This document shows, one piece after another, positions 52,654-62,474 of a DNA stretch of 64,000 bases. The notes beneath the pieces were generated by a model, which had not been told where the DNA came from, ran no database searches, and saw only the letters and a program-made list of their open reading frames with translations. The position numbers were made by a program, and so were the translations under genes. Every line of letters begins with the position of its first letter. The first letter of the stretch is position 1. This stretch comes from JAKAIY01 sp963809385 (GTDB lineage Bacteria > Chloroflexota > Ktedonobacteria > Ktedonobacterales > JADMIN01): NCBI GenBank assembly GCA_963809385.1, contig CAWEJL010000004.1, forward strand, positions 508,366-572,365, read 5' to 3'.

Positions 52654-53550
52654 ATGCCAAACTACCGCTACACCTTCATCAGCCACGCCCACGCCGACAA
52701 CGCGCTTTGCGATCCCTTCGCAGAGGCGTTCGTCCGGCTGAAGATTCCACACTACTATGACCGCGAGGCCCCCCAACACGGCATATTGTTGCCATTCTTC
52801 CTACAAGACAAAATCCTCGAATCGCGCGCGCTCGTTGTGCTCGTCACACCCGCCTCCCAGGCCTCCGAGTGGGTGCGGCTGGAGATAGCCATGTTCCATT
52901 TCCTCAAATCGAGAGAGCCTTACCGCAAGCTGATTTGGGTACGGATAGTAGATTGTCCGGTCGAGCCATTGCTTGCGGCGTACCTGGGCATCGACGCGGT
53001 GGGACAGCCCTTCGACGCAGTGATTGCCAGCCTCGCCAGCGCGCTAGAAGAAACCACCGCCCAGGAAGCGTTTGATTCAAAGTCAACTCCAGAAACAGCG
53101 CCTCCAAATATTCCGACCTTATTAGATCAGATAACGAAGCTTCAGATGGAACTCGACTCCAAGTCGAGAAATGCCGAGAAAAATGAGCGGTTGATCAGAC
53201 AACTTCGCACCGAGTTGCGAAGGGATCAGATGGACCTCATCTCGTTGTACGATGACCTGCAAGATATTATCGCGAAGAACGCGCTGCCGAATGACTCACC
53301 GATGAAGCGAAGTCTGATGGCGTTTGAGGCAGGAATCATCGAGACGCTCAATCGCAATGGGGTCGAGGCGTACCAAGTAGAGGGAGATGCCTTCGATCGG
53401 GAGCGACAGCGGCAACTGCAAGCTGTGCCGACACCGGATCCCGTGCAGGATGTGACCATCGCGCGCCGCGTCCGTATCGGGTTCCGTACTGCAGAACGCA
53501 TCCTCCGGCAAGAGTTGGTGGATGTCTACCACTATCAGCCGCAGCAGTAA
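52654..53550 (+). CDS. TIR domain protein with GrpE-like C-terminal domain
   Basis: 298 residues. Residues 1-135 are a TIR domain: YRYTFISHAHADNALCDPF at the start, VVLVTPASQASEW, and the catalytic glutamate in WVRLE (W73, E77), so NADase activity is plausible. A coiled coil (about 155-195, LLDQITKLQMELDSK) follows. Residues 195-292 resemble GrpE, the Hsp70 nucleotide exchange factor: a helical part, then NRNGVEAYQVEGDAFDRERQ and the beta-rich ARRVRIGFRTAERILRQELV. No dnaK or Hsp70-like gene is adjacent. The 3' two thirds are less GC-rich than the neighbours, hinting at transfer. I know of no characterised protein with this pairing; an immune or stress sensor is a guess. Confidence 0.72.
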   Translation: MPNYRYTFISHAHADNALCDPFAEAFVRLKIPHYYDREAPQHGILLPFFLQDKILESRALVVLVTPASQASEWVRLEIAMFHFLKSREPYRKLIWVRIVDCPVEPLLAAYLGIDAVGQPFDAVIASLASALEETTAQEAFDSKSTPETAPPNIPTLLDQITKLQMELDSKSRNAEKNERLIRQLRTELRRDQMDLISLYDDLQDIIAKNALPNDSPMKRSLMAFEAGIIETLNRNGVEAYQVEGDAFDRERQRQLQAVPTPDPVQDVTIARRVRIGFRTAERILRQELVDVYHYQPQQ

Positions 53551-53575
53551 CAAGTAGTGCCAGAATGCGTCCGCC

Positions 53576-54948
53576 CTACCCCTCCGCCAGCGGCAGCGTG
53601 AAGGTGAAGCGGCTGCCGTGGCCGAGCTTGCTCTCCGCCCAGATGCGGCCGCCGTGCAGCTCGATCAGGTGGCGGGTGATGGCGAGGCCGAGGCCGGTCC
53701 CGGCGGCGGTGGGCGCGGGCGCGCCGTTGTTGCGCGTGGGGGCGCTGGTCGGCGTGGCCGTTCGCCTGACCGTTGGCGCCCGCCACGGGCTGAGCGAGCG
53801 GGCCGGAGGGACGGCGGGTGCGCGCGCGGTCAGCTTTGAAGAAGCGCTCGAAGACGCGCGGCAGGTCTTCCTCGCTGATGCCGGCGCCGTTGTCGCTGAC
53901 CGTGGTGGCCAGCATGCGGCGCATGACGCGCTCATGCTGGCCGGAGGCGCCGGCGAGGATCGGCGCCTCCTCCTCGATCTGCGCGATGGAGACGCGCACC
54001 CAGCCGCCAGGATCGGTGAATTTCAGGCCGTTGTGAATCAGGTTCACCAGCGCCTCGCCGATGCGCTCGCCGTCACAGAGCGCGTCGGGCAGGTCGCCGG
54101 GCGGGACAGCCTCCAGCGTCACGCCCCGCTCGACGGCCAGCGGACGCATGCGCTCGATGGCCGCCTCCACCAGCGCCGCGAGGTCGGTCGGCTCCAGCCG
54201 CAGCTCGATCTTGCCCGACTCGATGCGCGAGAGGTCCAGCAGCTCGGCGACCATCTGTGAGAGGTGGTCGGCCTCGCTGGAGATGCGCAGGCGAAGCCGC
54301 GCGCGGCGGCGGGGTCGCGGTCGAGCGCGTTGACGAGCGTCTCGGCGAGCAGCTTCATCGCCGCCAGCGGCGTGCGCAGCTCGTGCGAGACGTGGGCGAC
54401 GAAATCGCGGCGGACGGTCTCCAGGCGGCGCAGCTCTGTCAGGTCCTCGATGGTCAGCGCGATGTCGGTCATCGCGTCTGGCGCCCCGCTTGCTTCAGCG
54501 TCCAGCCGCAGGGGAGTGGCGATGACACGCCAGGTCTGGCCAGTCGTGACGCGCTGGAAGGTGCGCTCGGCGATCTGATTCGTGCGGGCGGCGCGGGCCA
54601 GAAGCTGCGTGGTGTCGTAGTCCTGCAGAACGGAGGCGGCGCGGCGGCCAATCACCTGGCTGGCGGGGAGACGGACGAGCGCGAGGGCGGCGTCGTTGGC
54701 GAAGAGGATCACGCGGTCGCGGTCGGTAATCATCACCGGGCGCGGGTAGGCCGCCAGGACGGAGGCGAGGTGGGCGTCGGCGCGGCTCCATCGCCTGGCG
54801 CAGCGTCTCGTTCTCGCGGGCGGTCGAGGCGAAGAGGTCCTCGGCCAGACGGCGGCGGTTGGCGCTGGCGCGCAACTGCGTCCAGGCGATGGCGGTGGTG
54901 ATGATGACGCCCGCGATGAAAGGCGAGCGTGAGCTGCGAAAACGTCAT
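53576..54948 (-). CDS. phoR: sensor histidine kinase PhoR-like (four frameshifts)
   Basis: About 457 residues assembled from several frames, with shifts near 54920, 54785, 54300 and 53735. The order is: N-terminal span (MTFSQLTLAFIAGVIITTAI, joined across a shift), PAS domain (RPVMITDRDRVILFANDAAL), HisKA with the phospho-histidine in AHVSHELRTPLAAMK, and HATPase with NLIHNGLKF, DNGAGIS and GTGLGLAITRHLI. This is the PhoR layout. It would sense Pst/PhoU state and phosphorylate the response regulator at 61214. It is divergent from pstS across the PHO box at 55059-55098. The sites on both sides of every shift are conserved, so errors are more likely than decay, though four in one gene is many. 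Confidence 0.8.
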
Positions 54949-55058
54949 AGCGGCGGCGATACTCTCCCGGCGCGCCGTATCCGGCGGCGGGTTAAACTGG
55001 CCTTTTTGACGCAGATGTACGGCCAGATAGGCGCTATCGTAGCACACGCGCCAGGCGC

Positions 55059-55098
55059 TTAACACAGATTTAACCGGCAGTTAAATTGCCATTAACAG
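55059..55098. promoter_or_regulatory. PHO box: four direct repeats at 11-bp spacing, plus -10
   Basis: TTAAC-type cores start at 55059, 55070, 55081 and 55092, i.e. exactly 11 bp apart (TTAAC, TTAAC, TTAAA, TTAAC). PhoB/PhoP-family regulators bind such 11-bp direct repeats. TATACA at 55106-55111 is a suitable -10 for pstS, so the repeats overlap the -35 position, as in activated pho promoters. The box lies between divergent phoR and pstS and may serve both. Confidence 0.8.
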
Positions 55099-55220
55099 CG
55101 TGGGCTATACAGTCTGTCTGGGAGCGCGCGGCGGAAACCGACGCGCCCCATCCACAGGAATCTTCCTAACCAGCCATCCTGTGCGAATATGTGATGCGTG
55201 ATACAGGGAGGGACTCTTCC

Positions 55221-56337
55221 ATGCTCGATCGCTTGACAGGCGATCCGCTCTCTTGGCGCGAAGGCGGCCCTGGGCGCCGCGCTGGCGTCGAGCCTGCTCG
55301 TCGCGGCGTGTGGCACGACCTCGACCGCGGGCACAAGCACCTGCCCCCAGACGAACTCGCTGATTGGCGCTGGCTCGACCTTCGACGCGCCGCTCTTCTC
55401 CCAGATGTTCACCAACTACGCCAACACGGGCTGCAAGATTCAGGTCAACTATCAGCCCGTTGGCAGCGGCGCGGGCATCAACCAGCTCCTGGCGCAGACC
55501 GTGGATTTCGGCGCGACCGACGCGCCGATGACCGACACGCAGCTGGCGCAGAGCCAGAACGGGCCAATCCTGCATATTCCGGTGACCATGGGCGCGGCCG
55601 TCGATTGGCTACAACCTGCCGAGCCTGTCCGCGTCCACGCATCTCAAGTTCACCGGCACGGTGCTGGCGAACATCTATCTGGGCACGATCACCTTCTGGG
55701 ATGATCCGGCGATCACGGCGCTCAACGCGGGCGTCACGCTCCCCCATCAGGCGATCACCGTTGACCATCGCTCGGACGGCAGCGGCACGACCAGCATCTT
55801 CACGCACTACCTCGCGGCGGTCAGCCCGGAGTGGGCGAGCAAGGTCGGGGCCGCCACGACGGTCGCCTGGCCGGTGGGCGTCGGCGGTAAGGGCAACGCG
55901 GGTGTGGCCGCGAGCGTCAAGTCCACGGTGGGCGCGATTGGCTACATCGAGCTGGCCTACGTCCTCACCAACACCATCCAGTATGGCGCGGTGCAGAACC
56001 TGAACGGCGACTATGTGCTCCCCTCGCTGGAGAGCGCGAAGACCGCCGCCGCGCAGTTCACCAACATCCCGGCGGACCTGCGCTTCTACATCGTCAACGC
56101 GCCAGGCGCTGGCTCCTATCCCATCAGCGGCTACTCCTGGGTGATCGTCTACCAGAACCAGAAGGACGCCGACAAGGGCAAGGCCATCGCGCAGACGGTG
56201 TGGTGGATGACGCACGACGGGCAGCAGCTACTCGACGGCGCTCAGCTACGTCCCGCTGCCAAGCAACGATCGTCGCGAAGGACGAGGCCCAGATCAAGGC
56301 GATGAAGTGTGGCAGCGCGGCCTGCTACCAGGGATAA
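55221..56337 (+). CDS. pstS: phosphate ABC transporter substrate-binding protein PstS (frameshifted)
   Basis: About 371 residues with shifts near 55247, 55600, 56240 and 56262. The lipoprotein signal GAALASSLLVAACGTTST is followed by LIGAGSTFDAPLFSQMFTNY (phosphate loop), GSGAGINQLLAQTVDFGATD, LGTITFWDDPAITALN and VDHRSDGSGTTSIFTHYL, the PstS phosphate-binding signatures. The end is KDEAQIKAMKCGS. ATG 55221 has AGGGAGG upstream. It binds phosphate outside the membrane and delivers it to PstCA. First gene of the pst operon under the PHO box. Confidence 0.88.
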
Positions 56338-56557
56338 GGGCTTGCGGATAGGGTCCGTCAACGGATACTCTTCCCAATGACGGGGCTTCTCGCACAAGGC
56401 AGTTCTCTAAGCATGGCGTTACCCCGCTATGGCTGGAGAACTGCCCTTGGCTGTACAGGCGGTCGCCCGCGACACCGAGGGTACAGAGCGCGACCAGGAT
56501 CTGGTGAGGGTGAGACGGATGAGGGCGCCCAGCGCGACGAACGGAGAGCCTCGCAAG

Positions 56558-57589
56558 ATGGAAAACAGGTTGATCGTCTCCCTCCTCTGAGCGGGAGAAG
56601 GTCCAGGCCATAGCGCGCTCCTGGCGGGATAGCCTGCGCGTTCAGGCGCGACGGCCCGGCGATCTGGCCTTCCGCGTCCTGATCTATATTCTTTGTGCTG
56701 CTGGTCATCGCGATCGTCGCCGGCGTCACCTGGGTGCTCATCTCCAGCTCCTGGCCCACCATACAGGCGTTTGGATTCAGCTTTCTCACGAACACCGTCT
56801 TCGACCCCGTGCACAATATCTACGGGGTCGCGCCGGCGCTCTTTGGCACGCTTTACACCTCGCTGCTCGCCATGCTCATCGCGCTGCCGCTGGGGATTGG
56901 CACGGCGGTCTTCCTGGTAGAGTTCTGCCCGTTCGCGCTCAAGGGGGCCGCTGGGGTTCCTGGTTGACTCGCTGGCGGCGATTCCCAGCGTCGTGCTCGG
57001 CCTCTGGGGCTTCCTCGCGTTCGCGCCGTGGCTGCAGAGTACCGGTGAGCCGTGGCTGGCGCAGCATTTCGGGTTCCTGCCCTTCTTCCAGGGGACGCCA
57101 CACGGTGTGGGACTGCTCGCGGCGGTGCTGATCCTGGTCGTCATGATCTTGCCGATCGTCACCGCCATCTCGCGCGAGGTGATGACGGTCACGCCGCGCG
57201 CGCAGCGCGAGGCGCTGCTGGCGCTGGGCGCGACGCGCTGGGAGGTCATCCGCCACGTCGTGCTGCCCTTTTCGCGCGCGGGACTGCTGGGCGCGGCTAT
57301 CCTGAGCCTGGGGCGCGCGCTGGGCGAAACGATCGCCGTGACGATGGTGATTGGCAATCAGGCCACCAAAGCCAGCACGTTCATCGGCAACTTCAGCCTG
57401 TTCAATACGGGCTATACGCTGGCGAGCGTGATCGCGAACCAGTTCACCGAAGCGACGCCGGGCCTGTTCCTCTCGGCGGTGCTGGAAGCGGGCCTGCTGC
57501 TGCTGATCATCACGCTGCTCACCAATATCCTGGCGCGCGTGCTCGTGGCGCGCATGGGCGCTCGCGCCTCTGGAGGCCTCAACGTATGA
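56558..57589 (+). CDS. pstC: phosphate ABC transporter permease PstC (frameshifted)
   Basis: About 343 residues with shifts near 56592, 56690 and 56945 (the last within a run of five G). Spans include FVLLVIAIVAGVTWVLISSS, and the permease loop is ALLALGATRWEVIRHVVLPF then GLLGAAILSLGRALGETIAV, the EAA motif that contacts PstB. The start is uncertain: ATG 56558 has GGAGAG upstream but needs a shift to join the body. An ATG at 56429 is an alternative. It overlaps pstA by four bases (ATGA). Shares transport of phosphate with PstA. Confidence 0.8.
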
Positions 57590-58496
57590 GCCAAGTGACG
57601 GTAGAAACGGCGAAACAGGAGCCGCATCCCTTTCAGCCTCAGGCTGGCGCGCTCCCTCTGCGGCGCAATGCGGGCAATCTGGCCGTGATCGGGTTGACGG
57701 GACTGGTGACGGTTTGCGGCGGCGACGTTCCTGATCTACATCATCTTCTATGTAGTGCGTCAGGGCTTCGCCTACCTGAACTTCGACTTCTTCACCAAAG
57801 CGCCGACCGCGATTGGCGAGGCGGGCGGTGGAGTCGCGCCAGCGATCCAGGGAACCATCGTGCTGGTCGGCCTGGCCGCGCTCTTTGGCGGCCCGCCAGG
57901 CATCTTCACTGGCATCTATCTCGCTGAGATTGGGCGCGGGCGATTCGCGGATATGGTGCGGTTCCTGGTGGACATGCTGACCGGCATCCCGACGATTATC
58001 TTTGGCCTGTTCGCCTGGGTGCTGATCGTCGTTCCGTCGCACGGGTTCTCCGCCTATTCGGGCGGCGTCGCGCTCGGTATCATCATGATCCCGACCGTCG
58101 CCCGCACGACGGAGGATGTGCTGCGGCTGGTGCCCGCCGAGCTGCGCGAGGCCTCCGCCGCGCTGGGCGCGACGCAGTCGCGCACGATCCTGCGGGTCGT
58201 GCTGCCCGCCGCGCGCAGCGGCATCGCCACAGGCTTCATCCTGGCGATCGCGCGCGTCGCGGGCGAGACGGCGCCGCTGCTGATGACGGCGTTCGGCAGC
58301 CCGTTCTTCTTTACGAGCCTCAACCGGCCGGTGGCGGCGCTACCGCTGCAGGTGTATCGTGTTTACCCTGAGCCCCTACCAGGCGCAAATCAATCAGGCG
58401 CACGCGGTGGCGTTCATCCTGCTGACGCTGGTCGTGCTCGCCTCGCTTGCGGTACGTCTGGTAACAGGAGGCTTTACGGTCAGAAGCCGCGGCTGA
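57586..58496 (+). CDS. pstA: phosphate ABC transporter permease PstA (frameshifted)
   Basis: About 303 residues with shifts near 57725 and 58361. It has IQGTIVLVGLAALFGGPPGI, DMLTGIPTIIFGLFAWVLIV and the EAA loop LREASAALGATQSRTILRVV then GIATGFILAIARVAGETAPL, ending in a final span (VAFILLTLVVLASLAVRLVT) before TGA 58496. ATG 57586 overlaps the pstC stop. The order pstC-pstA-pstB is conserved in most bacteria. Confidence 0.85.
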
Positions 58497-58566
58497 TGCC
58501 ATCTCTCTCGCTTTGTTCTCTCGCGGCGCCGCGATGCGGAGCCACGAACTCGTCTGGAGCGCCCGA

Positions 58567-59334
58567 ATGTCCGTCGCGACCGATGCGATCAGCGTACAGC
58601 GCCTGAATGCGTGGTACGGCCAGAAGCAAGCGCTGTTCGATGTCAATGTGAGCGTCCGCCCGCGCGGCGTGACGGCGATCATTGGCCCGTCGGGCTGCGG
58701 CAAATCCACCTTTGTGCGCTGCCTCAACCGCATGCACGAAGAGGCCGGCGACGGGCGCGCGACCGGCGAGGTGATCATCGCCGGCGCCAACATCTACGCG
58801 CCCGACATCCGGCCCATGTACGTGCGGCGGCATATCGGCATGGTCTTCCAGCAGCCAAACCCGCTGCCAACGAGCAGTATCTTCGACAATGTGGCGATTG
58901 GCGCGCGGCTGAACGGCCTGGCCTCGGGGCAGGCGCTGAGCGATCTGGTGGAGCGGAGCCTGCGCCAGGCGGCGCTGTGGGATGAGGTGAAAGACCGCCT
59001 CAAGCTGCCCGCCGGGCGGCTCTCGGGCGGCCAGCAGCAGCGATTGTGCATCGCGCGCGCCATCGCGGTTGAGCCGATGGCGCTGCTGATGGACGAGCCC
59101 TGCTCGGCGCTGGACCCGATCGCGACGCTTCAGGTCGAGGACCTGATCCATGAGCTGAAAGACCGCTATACGATCGTGATCGTGACACATAATCTTCAAC
59201 AGGCCGCGCGCGTCTCGGAGCGCACGATGTTCTTCCTCCAGGGGCGGCTGATTGAAGAGGATGACACGCAGCTCATCTTCTCGCAACCGAACCAAAAAGA
59301 GACGGAAGATTATGTGACGGGGCGCTTTGGATGA
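58567..59334 (+). CDS. pstB: phosphate ABC transporter ATP-binding protein PstB (copy 1)
   Basis: 255 residues from ATG 58567, with GGAG upstream. Walker A GPSGCGKST, Q-loop MVFQQPNPLP, signature LSGGQQQRLCIARAIAVEP, Walker B ALLMDEPCSALDP and the His switch VTHNLQQAARVSERT are all present. The C-terminus ETEDYVTGRFG is the PstB hallmark. It powers phosphate import through PstCA. A second pstB follows. Confidence 0.93.
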   Translation: MSVATDAISVQRLNAWYGQKQALFDVNVSVRPRGVTAIIGPSGCGKSTFVRCLNRMHEEAGDGRATGEVIIAGANIYAPDIRPMYVRRHIGMVFQQPNPLPTSSIFDNVAIGARLNGLASGQALSDLVERSLRQAALWDEVKDRLKLPAGRLSGGQQQRLCIARAIAVEPMALLMDEPCSALDPIATLQVEDLIHELKDRYTIVIVTHNLQQAARVSERTMFFLQGRLIEEDDTQLIFSQPNQKETEDYVTGRFG

Positions 59335-59398
59335 GATATTTCAGCCAGCGTGAGCGCGGCGCGGTGACGCCGCGAAAGAGCGAAGGAGTCGAGCGGTG

Positions 59399-60305
59399 AT
59401 GATCCAGCGGGTAGACGAGCAACCGGCGGACGCCCAGCCGGTCGAGAGGCCAGCCGAGTCGAGAGTCAGCAAGTCGGGAGTCCGCCAGCGGTGAGTGCGA
59501 TTTCGCCCATGCGAAGTCGTCGGCGCCGAGCGCCGTGCGTGAGGCGCCGGAGCCCATCAAGCTGCGCACGCGCGACCTGAACGTGTTCTACGGGGCGGCG
59601 CACGCGCTGAAGGATGTCACCGTCGCGATTCCCACCTGCCAGGTGACGGCGCTGATGGGGCCGTCGGGCTGCGGCAAGTCCACCTTCCTGCGCGCGCTGA
59701 ACCGCCTGCACGATATGACTCGTGGCGCGCGCGTCACCGGCCAGGCGCTGCTGGACGGCGAGGATATCTACGCGCCGGAGATGGACATCATTGACCTGCG
59801 ACAGCGCGTCGGCATGGTCTTTCAACGGCCCAATCCGTTTCCCACCTCGATCTTCGAGAACGTCGCCTACGGCCTGCGCATCAAGGGCGGACGCTCGCGC
59901 GCGGAGATCCGCGAGATCGTCGAGCGCAGCCTGCGCGACGCGGCGCTCTGGGACGAGACGAGCAACCGGCTCAACGCCAGCGCGATGGGGCTTTCCGGCG
60001 GCCAGCAGCAGCGGCTCTGCATCGCGCGCGCGCTGGCCGTCGAGCCGGAAGTGATCCTGATGGATGAGCCCGCCTCGGCGCTGGACCCCATCGCGACGCT
60101 GAAGATCGAGGAGCTGATTGACCAGCTCAAGCAGAAGTACACGATCGTAATCGTGACGCACAACATGCAGCAGGCGGCGCGGGTCAGCCAGTATACCGGC
60201 TTCTTCCTGTCGGGGCGCCTGATCGAGTTCAATCTGACGCCGGAAGTGTTCGCGCGGCCACAGGACAAGCGAACGGAAGATTTCATCACAGGACGCTTTG
60301 GCTGA
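59399..60305 (+). CDS. pstB: phosphate ABC transporter ATP-binding protein PstB (copy 2, N-terminal frameshift)
   Basis: The body from 59535 codes for about 256 residues with Walker A GPSGCGKST, Q-loop MVFQRPNPFP, signature LSGGQQQRLCIARALAVEP, Walker B VILMDEPASALDP and C-terminus RTEDFITGRFG. GTG 59535 has no ribosome-binding site, whereas ATG 59399 (MMIQRVDEQPADAQPVERPA) has GAAGGAG upstream but loses frame before the body. The true product probably has a short acidic extension joined by a missing or extra base near 59490. The two PstB copies are diverged in sequence, not a recent duplication. Two pstB genes in one operon also occur in some Firmicutes. Confidence 0.88.
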
Positions 60306-60383
60306 GTGGGGCCTAAACGCGCCTAGCGGAGCCTGCTCGGTCGTCATGGGGAGCAGCGCGCCAGAGAGTGGAGACGAGAGACG

Positions 60384-61037
60384 ATGACACGGAAGGCGTT
60401 TCACCAGGAGCTGCGCGACATCGAAGAGTCGGTGATCCAGATGGCGTCACTCGTCGAGGCGGAGATCGCGCAGGCGATGCTGGCGCTGAGCCAGCGGGAT
60501 GTCAAGCTGGCGGGTGATGTGATCACCAAAGATGGCGACGTCAATGAGATGCAGCGGACGATCCGCAGCCAGTGCATCGCGCTGATGGCCTTGCAGGCGC
60601 CCGTGGCGCGCGACCTGCGCGAGCTGGTCACCGTGCAGCTGATCATCAACGAGCTGGAGCGCATGGGCGACCACGCGGTCAGCATCGCCAAGCAGTCCAT
60701 GCGGCTGAAGGACTACGAGCCGCTGAGCCTGACCAGCGAGCTGGTGGATATGGCGAAGATCGTGCGCGAGCAGGTGCGCTCCTGCATCCAGGCGTTCGTG
60801 GATGTGAATATGCAACTGGCGCGCGAGATTTGCGCCAACGATGACGCGGTGGACCAGCCGTACCGCGCGATTCTGGCCGAGGTCATCAGGCTGATGTCGA
60901 GCGAGCCGGATAAGGTCGTCCCCGCGACCAGCCTGCTCTTTATCGCGCACGACCTGGAGCGCATCGGCGACCGCGTGACGAATATCGGCGAAGATGTCAT
61001 CTATATGGTGACGGGCGAGATCGAAGAGCTCAATTAA
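60384..61037 (+). CDS. phoU: phosphate transport system regulator PhoU
   Basis: 217 residues, all helical, two PhoU repeats. It starts TRKAFHQELRDIEESVIQMA and contains the metal-site motifs ELERMGDHAVSIAK (about 91-104) and DLERIGDRVTNIGED (about 190-204). PhoU couples Pst occupancy to PhoR and represses the regulon at high phosphate. ATG 60384 lies 78 bp after pstB copy 2, with GAGACGAGAGACG upstream. The downstream regulator gene is separated by a repeat element. Confidence 0.95.
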   Translation: MTRKAFHQELRDIEESVIQMASLVEAEIAQAMLALSQRDVKLAGDVITKDGDVNEMQRTIRSQCIALMALQAPVARDLRELVTVQLIINELERMGDHAVSIAKQSMRLKDYEPLSLTSELVDMAKIVREQVRSCIQAFVDVNMQLAREICANDDAVDQPYRAILAEVIRLMSSEPDKVVPATSLLFIAHDLERIGDRVTNIGEDVIYMVTGEIEELN

Positions 61038-61051
61038 GCGGCGGCGCCAGA

Positions 61052-61164
61052 GTCGCGGCCATGCATGGCCGGACTGGGTCGCGGCCATTCATGGCCGGCG
61101 CACGGACGGGGGCGTAACGCCATGTATGGCGCCGTCCGCGTGCCCCGGCCCTTCAAGGCCGGGA
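61052..61164. repeat. dispersed repeat family B, copy 2
   Basis: GTCGCGGCCATGCATGGCCGG and GTCGCGGCCATTCATGGCCGG in tandem are followed by GCGCACGGACGG, a GGCGTAACGCC-type hairpin, CCGTCCGCGTGCCCC and GGCCCTTCAAGGCCGGGA. The parts and their order match 45301-45410. GCACGGACGG can pair with CCGTCCGCGTGC. It separates phoU from phoB. Confidence 0.8.
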
Positions 61165-61213
61165 GCCAACCATGTGGCGGCGGGTAGCGGGTGGGAGCAA
61201 AGGATGTCTTTCC

Positions 61214-61933
61214 GTGGAACAGCGACCAATTCTGCTCGTCGAGGATGATGCCGCGCTGCGCGATACGCTGGCGTACAACCTGCGGCTGGAGGGCTACGAA
61301 ACCCTGACCGCGGCGGACGGCGTGACCGGGCTGGAGCTGGCGCGCTCGCAGCCAGTGGCGCTGGTGATCCTGGACGTGATGCTGCCGCGGCTGGACGGCC
61401 TGGAGGTGCTGCGGCAGGTGCGCGCGCGCCCAGAGACGGCGCGCGTCCCGGTGCTGATGCTGACCGCGCGGGTGGAAGAGAGCGACATCGTCGCCGGCCT
61501 GGAGCTGGGGGCCGACGACTACGTGACCAAGCCGTTCTCCTGGAACGAGGTGCGCGCGCGGGTGCGCGCGCTGCTGCGGCGTGGCGCGCGGCAGGCGGCG
61601 GACAGCGCGGGCGCGGAGACCGCGGCGAAAAGCGAGCCGCTGCTGGCTGGCGACCTGGCGATAGACGAGGAGCGGCGCGAAGTACGCAAGGGCGAGCGGG
61701 TGATCGAGCTGCCCGCGCGCCTCTTCGAGCTACTCACCTACCTGGCGCGCCATCGCGGCATCGTGCTCACGCGCGGGCGGCTGCTGGAGCACGTCTGGGG
61801 CTACGAGTACGCGGGCGACACGCGCACGGTAGATGTGCATGTGCGCTGGCTGCGCGAGAAGATCGAGGACGACCCGGCGAATCCCCAGCTGATCCAGACG
61901 GTGCGCGGCGTGGGCTACCGCTTCAAAGGGTAA
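61214..61933 (+). CDS. phoB: OmpR-family response regulator, PhoB/RegX3-like
   Basis: 239 residues from GTG 61214 (AAAGGA upstream). Receiver domain: acidic pair DD (11-12), phospho-acceptor Asp 54 in VILDVMLPRLDG, Thr in MLTAR and Lys in VTKPFSW. The winged helix has LFELLTYLARHRGIVLTRGR, LLEHVWGYEY and TVDVHVRWLREKIEDDP, ending RGVGYRFKG. Position after phoU and the kinase across the pst operon make it the PhoR partner and the likely reader of the 11-bp repeats at 55059-55098. Confidence 0.9.
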   Translation: MEQRPILLVEDDAALRDTLAYNLRLEGYETLTAADGVTGLELARSQPVALVILDVMLPRLDGLEVLRQVRARPETARVPVLMLTARVEESDIVAGLELGADDYVTKPFSWNEVRARVRALLRRGARQAADSAGAETAAKSEPLLAGDLAIDEERREVRKGERVIELPARLFELLTYLARHRGIVLTRGRLLEHVWGYEYAGDTRTVDVHVRWLREKIEDDPANPQLIQTVRGVGYRFKG

Positions 61934-61955
61934 GGAACGGCGCGCGAGGGAAGCG

Positions 61956-62432
61956 CTATTGCTCAGGCGGGCCGGGCAGGATGCTCATGACGTCCTCGGG
62001 CGCGGGACTCCACGCAGGGGTGGTAGGCGTGCGAAAGCCCGTCCAGGCGGCGAGCAGTCCGGCGAAAAAGCCAGCGATCGACGCCGTGAGCAGGACCAGC
62101 AAGCCGCCCATCCCTCTGGTCAGCCAGCCGTACATGGGGCTGTATTGCGAGATGTCGCGCATCCAGACGGGAGCCTGCGCGATGTGGACGACCCTGGCCA
62201 CACCGGCGAGCTGACCGAAGCCCATCAACACCCCCGCCAGCGCGCCCGTCAGCAGACCTGACACCAGCGCGTCGCCGGGGCGAGGATTGCGCCAGCCCAG
62301 CAGCGCGCCGATCAGCAGGCCACAGGCCATCGCCACGAGCGGCGCCAGCAGGGTGAAGACGCCCAAGTTCATGGCAAAGATCGCGGCGGCCCCTATGGCG
62401 CCCACGATCAGCCCAATCACGAACCGGCCCAT
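61956..62432 (-). CDS. four-span membrane protein, unknown function
   Basis: 158 residues with spans at about 4-22, 25-45, 57-77 and 105-130, Gly/Ala-rich throughout (LVSGLLTGALAGVLMGFGQL). The C-terminal 25 residues are Pro-rich and end SILPGPPEQ. ATG 62432 has GGAGGAGG upstream. It resembles DUF4199/TIGR-type small Gly-rich membrane proteins in pattern only; no family recognised. Convergent with phoB, and just downstream of spoVR on the same strand (42 bp). Confidence 0.6.
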   Translation of the reverse strand: MGRFVIGLIVGAIGAAAIFAMNLGVFTLLAPLVAMACGLLIGALLGWRNPRPGDALVSGLLTGALAGVLMGFGQLAGVARVVHIAQAPVWMRDISQYSPMYGWLTRGMGGLLVLLTASIAGFFAGLLAAWTGFRTPTTPAWSPAPEDVMSILPGPPEQ

Positions 62433-62474
62433 GACACGCGCCTCCTCCCCTGGTGTAGCTGGCCGCGCGGCTCA

